From Cycas panzhihuaensis (lineage: Eukaryota; Cycadophyta): a DNA stretch of 64,000 bases. The stretch is taken from the NCBI GenBank assembly GCA_023213395.1, contig CM041465.1, forward strand, positions 83,273,741-83,337,740. Direction: 5' to 3'. Of the stretch, positions 9,519-20,895 are shown in pieces (within the stretch, counting starts at the first letter, position 1; the number at the start of each line of letters is the position of its first letter). A program made the translations under genes and the position numbers. A model generated the notes under the pieces. The model was not told the origin of the DNA. It was given only the letters and a program-made list of their open reading frames with translations, and did no database searches.

Positions 9519-12043
9519 TGTTTCCCGGCTATCGGGAATGGACTCGGGACGCATCGACACAGGTTTGTGCAGGTATATGCCTTTACTTTGCTTACTTATG
9601 ATCGCTGCAGTAATTGGGAATGGTTTGATTGACATGTGCCTGTCCATATGCACCTGTTTGATTGCTTGTTCATTATGCATGTGCCTAACGGCACCTTTTA
9701 GCCTATGACGACTCACGTAGGGCACTCATCGATCGCGACACCGTATGGCGTACAACCACCCACGACGTCTCCATGGTCTTCGGGATGCTTTTGAGTCCTG
9801 TTATGCGTGTTACTGCGTCGCTTATGTTGCAAACCCTTTCTAAGCTGGTTTAACCCTTAGTTAGGTCTTTTGCACCGTTTGAGCACATGCCCATGACCTA
9901 AAGCGCTCTTGACTAATGTATTTTGAGTTTAACTTATGATTTTACCTTAAAGACTGATTTCTTACTTTAATTTTCTTTTTTTGGTTTTGGTTGCATCTGC
10001 TGATAATTAAGCGATGCAGCGGAGTTCGAGGCGGTACCGGTCGTCTGCGCGATAAACTTAGCGGTACCGCTAAGTTTATCGCGGACGACTGTTTAAAATT
10101 AAAAAAAGAAACACGCGGCAGTGCCGCGATTTTTCATGAATCGCCACAGTGGCTCTAACAGTTGGGCGCCGAGGCCCCCAACGTTCACTTGCTTCACTCG
10201 AGACATAAAACGCTTTTTCACTCATTTGCCTCATTATTGAATGAATTTTTCTACTCTCTACTAGACTCTCCTCTCAAGTTTTCTTCACAAAAGACAAGAC
10301 AAACAAACAAGAACAAGAGACACCTTTCAATTTGTGGGACAGAGGCACCAAGGGGCTGCTATTCTTTGGAGATCAGGCCATCACGCCCCCTCACGGAGCT
10401 CCAATATAAGCACTCTTCCTCCTCACACATATTGAAGGCCTCGAGAGGATTTTGCACCAAGAAAACCATTGCAAGGAACCATTTCCAGCTCACTTTCTTG
10501 CATGAGGCTCCACCACTCCTCTCTCTTGCAAGGGACATGCTACATTGCTTCATAGGCATCTCTTGGACCGCTGCTCCAAGTTGCCAAGTGCTCACATGCA
10601 CTCCTCCTTCATCATTTGAGGTATTTGGTGTCATTTCTTTGGTGTTTTTGCTTGTTTTTTTTTGTATTATTTCACTTGCAACTCTTTGCTTCCTTTTATG
10701 TATGCACTTTCTTGGTTTCCCCTTAGCCGGTTGATGCAAGGAACCATAGTATTTGTGGCTTATTAGAGTGTCACCCGAGGATAGGCTTAGTTTCCCATTC
10801 TTTTCTTCTACTCACCCTTCTTCTCCCATCCTTCTCTTTCGCCATTTCTTGGGCAAACCCAAGCATAAAGGGTTACATGAGGGTTTGAGGGAGATTAGGC
10901 GGGTTAATCCCCCATTGCCGTCCTACTCCCAAGGGTTAGTCCCTTTTCCTCTCCCCTTTATTTTCCGCTTTTGCTTAAGAAGTAGGGCTAGAGAGGCTGA
11001 GAATCGGTTGAGTGTTTACCTTGGCATATGCTACCCGTTGCTCCATGATCTTTTTGTCGCATGCTAGCATCGTTTCCCTTACATCCTATGGAGACCTCTC
11101 GTGGGTGAGTTAGCCATCCCGAGGCTATACTCAACCCCATTTGGGGTGCGTTTGTGATATGTGACCTTGGCATGCTTATCGTGTGACTTTGCTTCTTTCA
11201 TTGCATGTTAGCATTTAGCCATATCTTTTAAACTTAGTTCGCTTTACTTGCAACATATATACATATATCTTTTGGCATCTCGTAGCCTCTCTTTCGAGAG
11301 GAAGGTATTCCACTTATTTGCTTGCAGGAGCGTTGACGAGGGGCGCATAAGGTCGACCCACCAGGTCGACACTTGCTTGGTACGTTTTCCCTTTGTGTAT
11401 ACCGTTTGAGCTTTATTTTACATCATTTCGGTTTAGCTAGTACTTATTTGCTTTCGGGAGGTAAGTGATCCCCATCACCGCTTGCAAGCGTCGCATGCGA
11501 AGAGGACGACGGAGGAAGCGCAACTGGTGACGGACACTGCGTCTCCTCAACCGCCGGATCGGTATTCTCGCTCACCCTTCATACTCCTTTTTCTCGCTCT
11601 TACGTTTCTTTACGCTTGCTTTGGTAGTTAGAGAAATATAAGGAAAAGGAAAAGAAATAACTATTTATTTTGTACTTGCTTTTTGCTTTACGTGCGCTTT
11701 CTTTGCTACACCCTGCACACTATAGTGTCTGAGATTCTTTGACCGATCCCCCTTTAGCCGCTCTTGCACATATCTTACCTGCGACACATTTGGTTGGTTA
11801 CCCCTTCGCCGCTTTCTCATTGCCTTGAGAAGTAGCGGCGTGCGAGTTTCCTTTTCCCCTTCCCGGCCATCCGAAGGGTAGGAGGGTCTCGCCTGACGGC
11901 TACTGAAGCAACCAGCACCTTGCGATCCGTGCCGCGCCCGGCGCGCAGACGTCCGCGGTATGATCCTCGTTCTTTAGCCTATTAGCCACTGTGGTTTTGT
12001 GTCCTTCCGCTGGCGTTGGATCATTGCCGTGGAGAGCGTTTCA
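9519..12043 (+). repeat. Family B 5' LTR
   Basis: It begins TGTTTCCCGG and ends GCGTTTCA, followed by a PBS. It pairs with 17052-19598. The two copies differ mainly by one- to three-base insertions or deletions in short runs rather than by substitutions. It contains a perfect palindrome at 10048-10083. Open frames inside it (for example 10162-10734) shift between the two LTR copies, and I do not call them genes. Confidence 0.9.
10048..10083. repeat. Perfect 36-bp palindrome in B 5' LTR
   Basis: The palindrome is centred on TAGCGGTACCGCTA with arms reading ATAAACT/AGTTTAT and closing with CGCG. Outside it, TCGTC at 10041-10045 pairs with GACGA at 10084-10088. A 30-bp version lies in the 3' LTR at 17575-17604 and a closely related one in the family A antisense intron at 37192-37221. 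An A-rich run follows each. Confidence 0.9.
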
Positions 12044-12062
12044 TGGCGACCACACTGACCGC
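12044..12062 (+). other. Primer binding site, family B
   Basis: TGGCGACCACACTGACCGC abuts the LTR end TTTCA. It shares its first ten bases with the family A site and is altered after that. Confidence 0.65.
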
Positions 12063-12298
12063 CATGAAGGGAGCTAGATCCGCTCCTTCGTGTTGGTGCT
12101 CTTGCCTTTAGGTAGGCTCGCATTTTGTGTTTTGAGTTGGGCAACCCCAGCGGGTTTGCGTGCTTTCCTTCCTTTTCCTTTTCGCTTTTCTAACAACGCT
12201 TCGCGGAGGCGTTGCATGCGACGTTTCCGCGCTTGCGGGTTTGCCGTTGTTAGAAGACCAATCGTCGCGTTCATTCCATCATCGAGCCCCTGCTTTGA

Positions 12299-14396
12299 AT
12301 GGAAGGTTACCGTCCGATTGGGCTTCCGCCATGAGTTCGGGAACTCGAGTTCCTTCGTCTGTCTCGAATCCGCCCATGAGGGCGATGATTCCATATACTA
12401 CCGGATGACCATTTCCACCCGGATGACTTTAGGCCTTAGCCCAGCGGCGGATGATTCGAGCCTCCCGAGACTCACCACTCTGTGGCGAGCCTTATGAGGG
12501 GCGCCCAAGGTCCCCTACTTTTGAAGTCCCTTGACCTCGTATGGCTATGAGGATACCCTCCGCCGACGCGGTCGAGGCGCTGGCAGTATTTTCGGCGATG
12601 CGCGCCACCGCCTCCTCGATGGTTGAAGAGATCCCGCAATATGGCGTCCTCTTCATCCGCGCCGCGCCATCTACAACGATCGGCGCTTCTACGCCACAAG
12701 ATACGTATTGTCGGGTCTACCCGCCTTCAAGGCGAGTGTTGTGCCGGTTGTCCCTAGTCGGGTCCTACTTCCTCGGACCGCTCGTAGTGTCGCGTTCATG
12801 ACTCGGGTTAGCATACCTTGTCTAACCAAGCGCACGTGCCACCTCCGAACGTGGCACATGCGTTCCTAGTAAACCGGGGTCTGCTAGTGCCGCCACTGCT
12901 AGCCATGTAGGACCCGCTCCTGCGTATGTCCAGAACCCGATTGGTGGTCCTTCTCTTTACGTGCCCCTGGGCTACGTCACAACCTTGGGGGGGGCAAGGG
13001 AAACCACCTCCATCTATGGGTGGACCCGTTGCACCCATATGGGGTCGCGCCACCTATGGGTGGCCCATATGGGCAAAACCCGGTCCCTCACCCCTGTTCC
13101 GACGTCCCAGCTGACTCCTGCTGCTGCACAAGACAAGGGAGCGCCTCCTTTCCGAACATCTACCCGGACCCCTTCCCACAAGGTGTTTCCTCAAGGAGGG
13201 ATGGGGCCGACACCCCATCCGTTCCTTTGTGATTCAGATCCTTTAGCCCGAGCAAGGACCGTCCTTTCGTGGACTATAGGTCGACGCCTCTGTCCGTTGA
13301 GGCGTTGAGGACTAACTTGCGCCTCACCCTCTGAAGTCCCCAAATTTGATGGGACTTCGTCGCAAGACCCAACCGAGCATGTGCGCGACTTTTCCATGGC
13401 GTGCATTGACTATTGGGCCTCGACCACATCTTGATGAAGCTCTTCCGCGATCCTTGCGGGCGGCGCCTCAAGTGGTTCTACCGCCTTCACCGCCCATTCG
13501 ATCTCCTCATTCCGGTGACTAGTGGGCGAGTTCGTCAACTATTTTGACGTAGCGCCCATTCGAGAGCGGAATGAAGGCGCTGTCGCTCAAACAAGGCCAC
13601 GATGAGATGAGCCGTGACTTTGTGCGGCGCTTTCACGACCTCCTTCACTCCACCAAGGCCACATTGCAGGAGTTGAAGAGAGATCTCTTTGTCGATGCAC
13701 CGCCCGAGGTGCACGTGGAAGTCCTCAAGATGGGGGCAACCACGTGTGACTCTGCCATCTCGAGGTGTTTAGCTTTGGGGGCCATTGAGATCAGCGGGTG
13801 TCAAGAAACCTCCCAAGCCCTCACAACGTCATGAGGCGCCTCCTCCAGTGAAGGAGACCACACCTTCGCAGCCCGCTAGGATCACCTCTCACCCGACTGA
13901 GAGGACCTTAGATCCCCTTACCTCCGCTATTCGCTCATTTGAGCGAACGATGAAGGAGCTTAAACTCCAACCTCCTTCGTCGCCTACCCCCCATAGACAC
14001 ATTCGTGAGACTTCCTGGCGGCCCCCAAGGGGGGCAACACCCAACCTTCTCAAGCAAGGAGGATCGATCCTCCCCTTGAGAAGAGTTGGTGTTCTATCCA
14101 CGGGGAGTGCCTCCATGACGATCTGGCGTTGCGGGCACGACCCACGCGACTCGTCCCCCAGGCGAGCATCGAGACCTAACCTCGATCAGCCTGTTCATAG
14201 AGACCCGTTCCCCAAACATGGGGAACATGGTCGCGATGTTCAAAGAAAGATACGGTCGAATCGGGATAGATCTCCGATCCTCGCCCTTCGCATGGTAGAG
14301 GGAAGGTGCGCGGTCACCTTCACCTTGGCTCCCACGGCCGTGCTCCATCACCTTCGCGGTCCGCTATAAGGGAAAGAAGGTTGTCCAATTGCTTGA
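12299..14396 (+). pseudogene. gag gene of family B, many frameshifts
   Basis: The start MEGY at 12299 is homologous to A gag. The capsid core is recognisable at about 13270-13800 (KQGHDEMSRDFVRRFHDLL, ELKRDLFVDAPPEVHVEV). A C-terminal region follows with a WCSIHGECLHDD motif, likely a derivative of the Tat gag zinc knuckle. Unlike A gag, which is broken mainly by stops, this gene is broken by many one- or two-base length changes and the frame switches every 50-150 bases. Either the copy decayed by small indels or the assembled sequence carries consensus errors here. Confidence 0.8.
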
Positions 14397-14420
14397 GACC
14401 ACTCAGTTATATGCCTTAAC

Positions 14421-15128
14421 TTGGTCCCAGCCGCTAAAGAGGCATTGGTGCCTCTTCATCCACATCTCACCTTGATCCTCCTCAGGAAGCTATTCCTCAG
14501 GAGATTCTGCGCTTCCCAAGACTATTCCCGTCGCCCGGTCGATTCGACTTTAGAAGGGCGCACCCAACCCACGTGGAAGGGTAAGCCCTTTTCTATCGTT
14601 GATGAGCTCTACACCGTCGTGGGAATGTCCTTGATGGACGTCTTGAGAAGCTGCCCTGAGCAACGTGCTCTTCTTCTTGAAGCTCTTGGCCAACAAGGCG
14701 CTTCCATCCATGCGATAGGTGCTACCTCCCATGGGCCACCTGTCATCTCATTTGATCCTAGAGATCTCCCATCTCCCAGCAGGCGGGAGAAGCTTTTGCA
14801 TTACCCATTCGTCATTACCATTGACACTCCTGATTGTATCGTAAAGAGGACCATTGTAGATAATGGCTCCTCGGTTAATGCTATGCCTGTGCGTATGCTC
14901 AAGGAGCTAGGCATAGTAGCTCTTACTCTTGTCCCTTGGAAATGCCAAGGGTATGATGGGGCCGAGAAGTCCTCTAGGGGCGATCTCCTATCCCTCACCT
15001 TAGGAGGGAACGCTGTTTCTGTCGAAGTTGCTGTACTCGATGTCGATGTGGAGTACAACCTCTTGTTAGGCGAGCCATGGCTCGACCCGGATGGGAGCTA
15101 TCTGCTCCACTCAGTGGGGGCAACTTAA
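14421..15128 (+). pseudogene. Protease region of family B with intact active-site motif
   Basis: A 235-codon open frame is homologous to the A protease region. It holds FSIVDELYTVVGMSLMDV, then TIVDNGSSVNAMPVRML with an intact D-N-G-S-S active site, then DVDVEYNLLLGEPWLD. This is the only copy in the window with an unaltered active site; all A copies read D/N-N-S-S. The frame is lost just after the flap region. In function it would process Gag. Because downstream pol is deleted, this is a truncated polyprotein segment and not a stand-alone gene. Confidence 0.75.
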
Positions 15129-15820
15129 ATTTGTCCATGAAGGACAAGTTAAAGTTGTCGCTCGTGAGCCTATCCGTCTCACACCTCTCATCCGGCCGCC
15201 AGTGTTTTCGATGATGAAGATAGTGATCAGGAGGCTACCCCTTAGTGGGACCTTTGTTTCGAGGAGACCGACCTTCATCGGTCGAGCCCTATGCCACGTC
15301 ATGAGCCAAACCTAGTTAGGTTTGCCCTATTGGCGTAGGTGGTTACGGTTACTTAGCCGCCATGAGTGATTTTGATTCGGATGGTGAGGGTTATGGGCCC
15401 TCTCCTCGACGTGTCACCCTGGTTTCGCGAGCACTTAGGGGAATATCTCAATCGGATATTCGCTCTTCCTCATTCTACATTGGCTCCGAGTCACCGGTCT
15501 TAAACCGACCATCTATTTTACCTCCTCGACCTCCCGAGCGGTTTCACGTGGCGCCCGTCGACGAGCCACTCGTAGAGGCACTTCTTCTTCACGGTCTAGA
15601 TCCTTACCTCGGACTGGACTGCTCTTACTCGTATGCAACCTTGCCATGCGATCCGTCATGTACCAGGTCCGTTGCACTCATCGATTCGGAGCCATAGCAA
15701 GTTCTTGGTAGACCTAGCCACCTTGGCCCTACTCTTCGTCACCTATCTCCTACCCTGCGTGTGACTACCCCTACCTTTATGGGGTCTAGGCACACCTCTT
15801 CCTCTCTTCTTACTCAAAGC
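15129..15820 (+). other. Post-protease connector and deletion junction, family B
   Basis: Frames at 15091-15315 and 15362-15697 correspond to the acidic, Ser/Pro-rich connector of family A (MSDFDSDGEG against A's MFDGDGSHSEDED). After about 15700 no pol sequence is recognisable. The sequence passes into the post-integrase hairpin repeats at 15821, so RT, RNase H and integrase are missing between these points. Confidence 0.65.
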
Positions 15821-16245
15821 GAGCCTAAACTACCATTTTAGATTGTTCCCATTCCTCCCAACCACGGGTTGAATGGCAATTTAAGATGGATCCTTGCTCC
15901 GAAACGAGCCTAAACTACCATTTTAAATTGTTCCCATTCCTCTCGACCACGGGTGGAATGGCAATTTAAGATGGATCGCGCTTCATAGCGAGCCTAAACT
16001 ACCATTTTAAATTGTTCCCATTCCTCCCAACCACGGGTGGAATGGCAATTTAAGATGGATCCTCGCTCTGAAATGAGCCTAAACTACCATTTTAAATTGT
16101 TCCCATTCCTCCCAACCACGGGTGGAATGGCAATTTAAGATGGATCCTCGCTCTGAAATGAGCTTAAACTACCATCTTAAATTGTCCCCATTCTTCCCAG
16201 CCACGGGTGGAATGGCAATTTAAGGTGGATTCTCGTTTCGCTTCC
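15821..16245. repeat. Five tandem copies of an 85-bp hairpin unit
   Basis: Copies start with GAGCCTAAACTACCAT at 15821, 15906, 15990, 16075 and 16160 (the last with one change), spaced 84-85 bases. In each, CCATTTTAAATTG..CCCATTCC pairs with GGAATGG.CAATTTAAGATGG around a loop holding ACCACGGG. Single copies of the same unit lie shortly after the integrase stop codons of family A (34505) and family C (57425). Confidence 0.95.
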
Positions 16246-17051
16246 AGTTCCTCCTGCGGAACCCGCGTTCCCATGAGCTCTTGGGAACCTTTGTCTTCCT
16301 ATTTTGGGCATTCCCCAAATTAGGACGACGTGAATATCGTTACTCCCCTTTCCATGCTTGTCGTTTCCTTTGCACATTCCTATGCTCCTCGTGGACATGT
16401 ATGTCGCCCCATCCTCTAACCTCACACCTCTCGATCGCCTCTACTCACGGTGGAGGTGTGTGCTCCTGTTAGACATATGGCCATACATGGAAGGAAACAC
16501 ATGCATATTACAATAAAATATTATAACAAATATCTACAACGAAAACCTGCATATTTACAAAACTTTACAACAAAACATATACATTTACACATTCACATAC
16601 TTGCATATTTTCATATGTACATTTACAACATACAAAAATATTCATTTACAAAATAAATCATACATGCTACCTCTATCATACTTGATACACACCATTTCAA
16701 CTGGAGGCTTGTCTGGCCAGCCCGTGCCCAAGTCTCCGGTTGCTGTCGGTTAGATGCGCTTTTGCTTTGGATGCCTGCTACTTCATATTGCACCTTGGTA
16801 ACGGGGGCATGCCGTTCTTCTTGCTTCGCCAGTCGATGTTTGGTCGATGCAGCGTGGCGGCCCCACGTTGTCCTCGTCTGTCTCCCCTTGTCCACAGCGT
16901 TCGCCACGACACTTGCCTACACCCTTGGATCACGTACTGCTCTTGATTGCTCTTATATATATATATATGCATGTGCTACTCATGTTTTCTTGATTGTCGC
17001 GATTCGCCATCACATTACGCTCTCGGCGGTGAGGCTCTGCCGCGAGGGTAG
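16246..17051 (+). other. Family B 3' internal region and degraded PPT
   Basis: 16246-16690 aligns with A 34580-34945 and is AT-rich. From 16694 on it aligns with A 38677-39038. The A antisense gene and second RNase H, which lie between those points, are absent. An (AT)n run lies near 16957. The purine tract before the LTR reads GCGAGGGTAG against AAGGGGGCAG in A. I see no coding sequence. Confidence 0.75.
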
Positions 17052-19598
17052 TGTTCCGGTATCGGAATGGACTCGGGGCGTCGACCGGCTTTGTCGCGGT
17101 ATATGCCTTTACTTTGCTTACTTACGATCGGCTGCGATGGTGGGAATGGTTTGATTGACATGTGCTGTCCATATGCACTGTTTGATTGCTTGTTCATTAT
17201 GCATGTGCTAACGGCACCTTTAGCCTATGACGACTCACGGTGGGGGCACTCATCGAATGCGACACCCGTATGGCGTACAACCACCCACGACGTCTCCATG
17301 GTCTTTCGGGATGCTTTTGGCTTTGTTTATGCGTGTTACTGGCGTCGCTTATGTTGCAAACCCTTTCTAAGCCTGGTTTAACCCTTAGTTAGGTCTTTTT
17401 GCACCGTTTGAGCACATGCCCATGACCTAAAACTGCTCTTGACTAATGTATTTTGAGTTTAACTTATGATTTTACCTTAAAGACCTGATTTCTTACTTTA
17501 ATTTTCTGTTTTTTTGGGTTTCCGTCTGTGATAAAAAAGCGATGCATCGGAGTTCAAGCGGTACAAGGCGTCATGATAAACTTAGCGGTACCGCTAAGTT
17601 TATCGCGGTACGACTGTTTAAAATTTAAAAAAAAAGAAACACGCGACAGTGCCCGCGATTTTTCGCGGAACTGCCACAGGCTCTAACAGTTGGGCGCGAG
17701 GCCCCCAACGTTCACTTGCTTCACTCGAGACATAAAAACGCTTTTTTCACTCATTTGCCTCATTATTGAATGAATTTTTCTACTCTCTACTAGACTCTCC
17801 TCTCAAGTTTTCTTCACAAAAGACAAGACAAACAAACAAGAACAAGAGACACCTTTCAGCAATTTGTGGGACGAGGCACCAAGGCTGCTATTCTTTGGAG
17901 ATACAGGGCCATTGCTGCCCCCTACGGAGCTCCAATACAAGCACTCTTCCTCCTCACACATATTGAAGGCCTCCAAGAGGATTTTGCACCAAGAAAACCA
18001 TTGCAAGGAACCATTTCGGCTCACTTTCTTGCATGAGGCTCCACCACTCCTCTCTCTTGCAAGGGACATGCTACATTGCTTCATAGGCATCTCTTGGACC
18101 GTTGCTCCAAGTTGCCAAGTGCTCACATGCACTCCTCCTTCATCATTTGAGGTATTTGGTGTCATTTCTTTGGTGTTTTTGCTTGTTTTTTTGTATTATT
18201 TCACTTGCAACTCTTTGCTTCCTTTTATGTATGCACTTTCTTGGTTTCCCCTTAGCCGGTTGATGCAAGGAACCATAGTATTTGTGGCTTATTAGAGTGT
18301 CACCCGAGGATAGGCTTAGTTTCCCATTCTTTTCTTCTACTCACCCTTCTTCTCCCATCCTTCTCTTTCGCCATTTCTTGGGCAAACCGGCATAAAGGGT
18401 TACATGAGGGTTTGAGGGAGATTAGGCGGGGTTCCGTCCCCCATTGCCGTCCTACTCCCCAAGGGTTCCGCCCCTTTTTCCTCTCCCCCTTTATTTTCCG
18501 CTTTTGCTTAAGAAGTAGGGCTAGAGAGGCTGCAGAGAATCGGTTGAGTGTTTACCTTGGCATATGCTACCCGTTGCTCCATGATCTTTTTGTCGCATGC
18601 TAGCATCGTTTCCCTTACATCCTGTGGAGACCTCTCGTGGGTGAGTTAGCCATCCAGGCTATACTCAACCCCATTTGGGGTGCGTTGTGATATGTGACCT
18701 TGGCATGCTTATCGTGTGACTTTGCTTCTTTCATTGCATGTTAGCATTTAGCCATATCTTTTAAACTTAGTTCGCTTTACTTGCAACATATATACATATA
18801 TCTTTTGGCATCTCGTAGCCTCTCTTCGAGAGGAAGGTATTCCGCTTATTTGCTTGGGAGGAGCGTTGGGACGAGGGGCGCATAAGGTCGACCCAGCTTG
18901 GTCGACACTTGCTTGGTACGTTTTCCTTTGTGTATACCGTTTCGAGCTTTATTTTCTGTCATTTCAGTTTAGCTAGTACTTATTTGCTTTCGGGGAGGTA
19001 AGTGATCCCCATCAAAGCCGCAACCGAGCGTCGCATGCGAAGAGGACGACGGAGGAAGCGCAACTGTGGGCGGACACTGCGTCTCGTCAACCGGGGGATC
19101 CAGGTATTCTCCGCTCACCCTTCATACTCCTTTTTCTCGCTCTTACATTTCTTTACGCTTGCTTTGGTAGTTAGAGAAATATAAGAAAAGGAAAAGAAAT
19201 AACTATTTCTTTTGTACTTGCTTTTTACTTTACATTTGCTTTACGTGCGCGCTTTCTTTGCTACACCGCATAATTATAGTGTCTCGAGATTCTTTGACCG
19301 ATCCCCCTTTAGCCGCTCTTGCACATATCTTACTGCGACACGTTTGGTTGGTTACCCCTTAAGCTTTCTCATTGCCTTGAGAAGTAGCGGCGCAATTCCT
19401 TTTCCCTTCCGGCCATCCAAGGGTAGGAGGGTCTCGCCTTACGCTACGGAAGCAACCAGCACCTTGCGATCCGTGCACTCGCCTCCGGCCAAGACGGACG
19501 TCCCACGAGGTATGATCCTCGTTCTTTAGCCTATTAGCCCTGTGGTTTTGTGTCCTTCCCGCTAGGCGTTGGATCATTGCCCCGTGGAGAGCGTTTCA
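17052..19598 (+). repeat. Family B 3' LTR
   Basis: It begins TGTTCCGG and ends GCGTTTCA and is 2547 bases long against 2525 for the 5' LTR. It carries the 30-bp palindrome at 17575-17604. Target-site copy ACGTT follows directly. Confidence 0.9.
17575..17604. repeat. Perfect 30-bp palindrome in B 3' LTR
   Basis: The core TAGCGGTACCGCTA is as in the 5' LTR. The outermost pairs of the 36-bp version are lost by base changes on the left side. Confidence 0.9.
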
Positions 19599-19603
19599 AC
19601 GTT
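19599..19603 (+). other. Target-site duplication of element B, right copy (ACGTT)
   Basis: It is identical to 9514-9518. Family A gag resumes immediately after it. Confidence 0.95.
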
Positions 19604-20133
19604 CATTCGAGTGCATGATGAAGGAGCTTAAACTCCAATCCCCTTCATCACCAACCTCCCATAAACTAGTTCAACAAACTTCTCATGACATTCCCCCCAG
19701 AGGGGGTGGCACCCAACCTTCTCAAGTAAGGAGAGTTGATCCTCCCCTTGAGAAGAGGTGGTATTCCATCCACAGGGAATGTTTTCACGATGACTCCCAT
19801 TGTTAGGTGTAACACCCATGTGATGCCCCGCCACATGATTCGTCTCCTAGATGGGTATCAAGGCGCAATCTTAATCAACCCGTTGATATAGATCTGTTTC
19901 CCAAACACGGGGAGCGGGATCGTAATGTTTAATAAAGGAACAACCGGAATTAGGATAGATCCCCTGATTCTCACCCTTCGCATGGTAGAGGGAAGGGTGC
20001 GCGAGGTTCATCCTCGTCTTCGTGCTCCCCTGACTGCCATGCTCCCTCGCCTTCGCGGTCCTATAATAAGGGAAAGAAGGTGATCCAGATTCTTGAGACC
20101 ACTCCCCTCTATGCCTTGACTTGGTCTTAAGTC
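19604..20133 (+). pseudogene. gag C-terminal part, family A middle copy, right of element B
   Basis: It continues the gag interrupted at 9518 and matches 29625-30155. It includes MKELKLQSPSSPTSHK and a degraded zinc-knuckle-like stretch (RWYSIHRECFHDD, with Tyr where a Cys is expected). The frame breaks at 19804-19806 and again downstream before running into the protease lead-in. Joined with 7793-9518 it accounts for a full-length gag. Confidence 0.8.
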
Positions 20134-20895
20134 ACGAAAGAGGCAACTGGTGCCTCTGCATCTACGTCGCACCTTGATCCTCCTCTGGAAGTCTTTCCTC
20201 CAGAGATTCTTGAGCTTCCCAAGAGCATTCTCATCTGCCCCGGTCACTTCGACTTTAGGAGAGCCCTTACCCAACCCATAGGGAGGGGAAGGCCTTTCTC
20301 CGTAGTCGAAGAGATTCTCACCGTGGCTGCTGGGATGTCCATCATAGATGTCTTGAGAAGTTACCTCGAGCAACGAACGCTCTTCTTGGAAGCTCTAGGA
20401 TCAAATGACGTGCCTATTCATGCTTTGGGCACAACCCATAGTTGCGAACCTGTCATCTCCTTCGATCCCAGAGATCTTCCCCTAGCCAGTGGAAGGGAAC
20501 ACTAGTGGAACTTCCCTTTCACGATTACCATTGATACTCCCGATTGCACATTGCGAAGAACCGTCGTAGACAATAGTTCTTTTGTCAATGCCATGCCCTT
20601 GCATGTCATGCAAGAGCTTGGCATTTCTGCCTTGGAACTTGTTCCATGGCATTGTCAGGGTTACGACAGTAGCGATAAGACTCCCCTCAGATCTGTCTCG
20701 ATACCTCTTACCCTTAAGGATAAGACTATCCTTGCTGACATCATTGTCCTCGATGTTGATGTTGATTACAACCTTCTTCTAGGTCGACCATGGCTTGACC
20801 AAATGGGAGCTATGTGTTCCACCTGTTGGGGGCAACTTATGTTTGTGCATAATAGACAAATGAGAGTTGTATCCCGTGAACGACCACTCATAAAT
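20134..20895 (+). pseudogene. Protease region, family A copy 2
   Basis: It has the same layout as 12-756. The active site reads D-N-S-S: Asp kept, Gly changed to Ser. The TAG before it (20503-20505) is shared with copy 1. The flap-like DVDVDYNLLLGRPWLD is intact. The Gly-to-Ser change is common to all A copies and so predates the array. Confidence 0.75.

Larger units (their letters stand above)
9519..19598 (+). mobile_element. Family B element: 10.1 kb, internally deleted Tat-type LTR retrotransposon
   Basis: It is complete at its ends: 5' LTR, PBS, gag, protease, a tandem hairpin array, a 3' region, a PPT remnant and a 3' LTR, flanked by ACGTT. Two internal blocks present in family A are absent: RT-RNase H-integrase (gap near 15820) and antisense gene plus second RNase H (gap near 16690). 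It cannot encode its own replication and would have depended on enzymes supplied in trans. It is the youngest Tat element here, since it interrupts A and keeps far more CpG dinucleotides than A or C. Confidence 0.9.

Noticed and set aside
10162-10734. 190-codon open frame in the B 5' LTR
   Set aside because: The matching part of the 3' LTR (17700-18300) is frameshifted and gives a different protein, and no domain is visible. It is LTR sequence.
15821-16245. CRISPR-like regular repeats
   Set aside because: The units are contiguous 85-bp tandem copies with no unique spacers, in a plant retrotransposon, with single-copy homologues elsewhere in the window.
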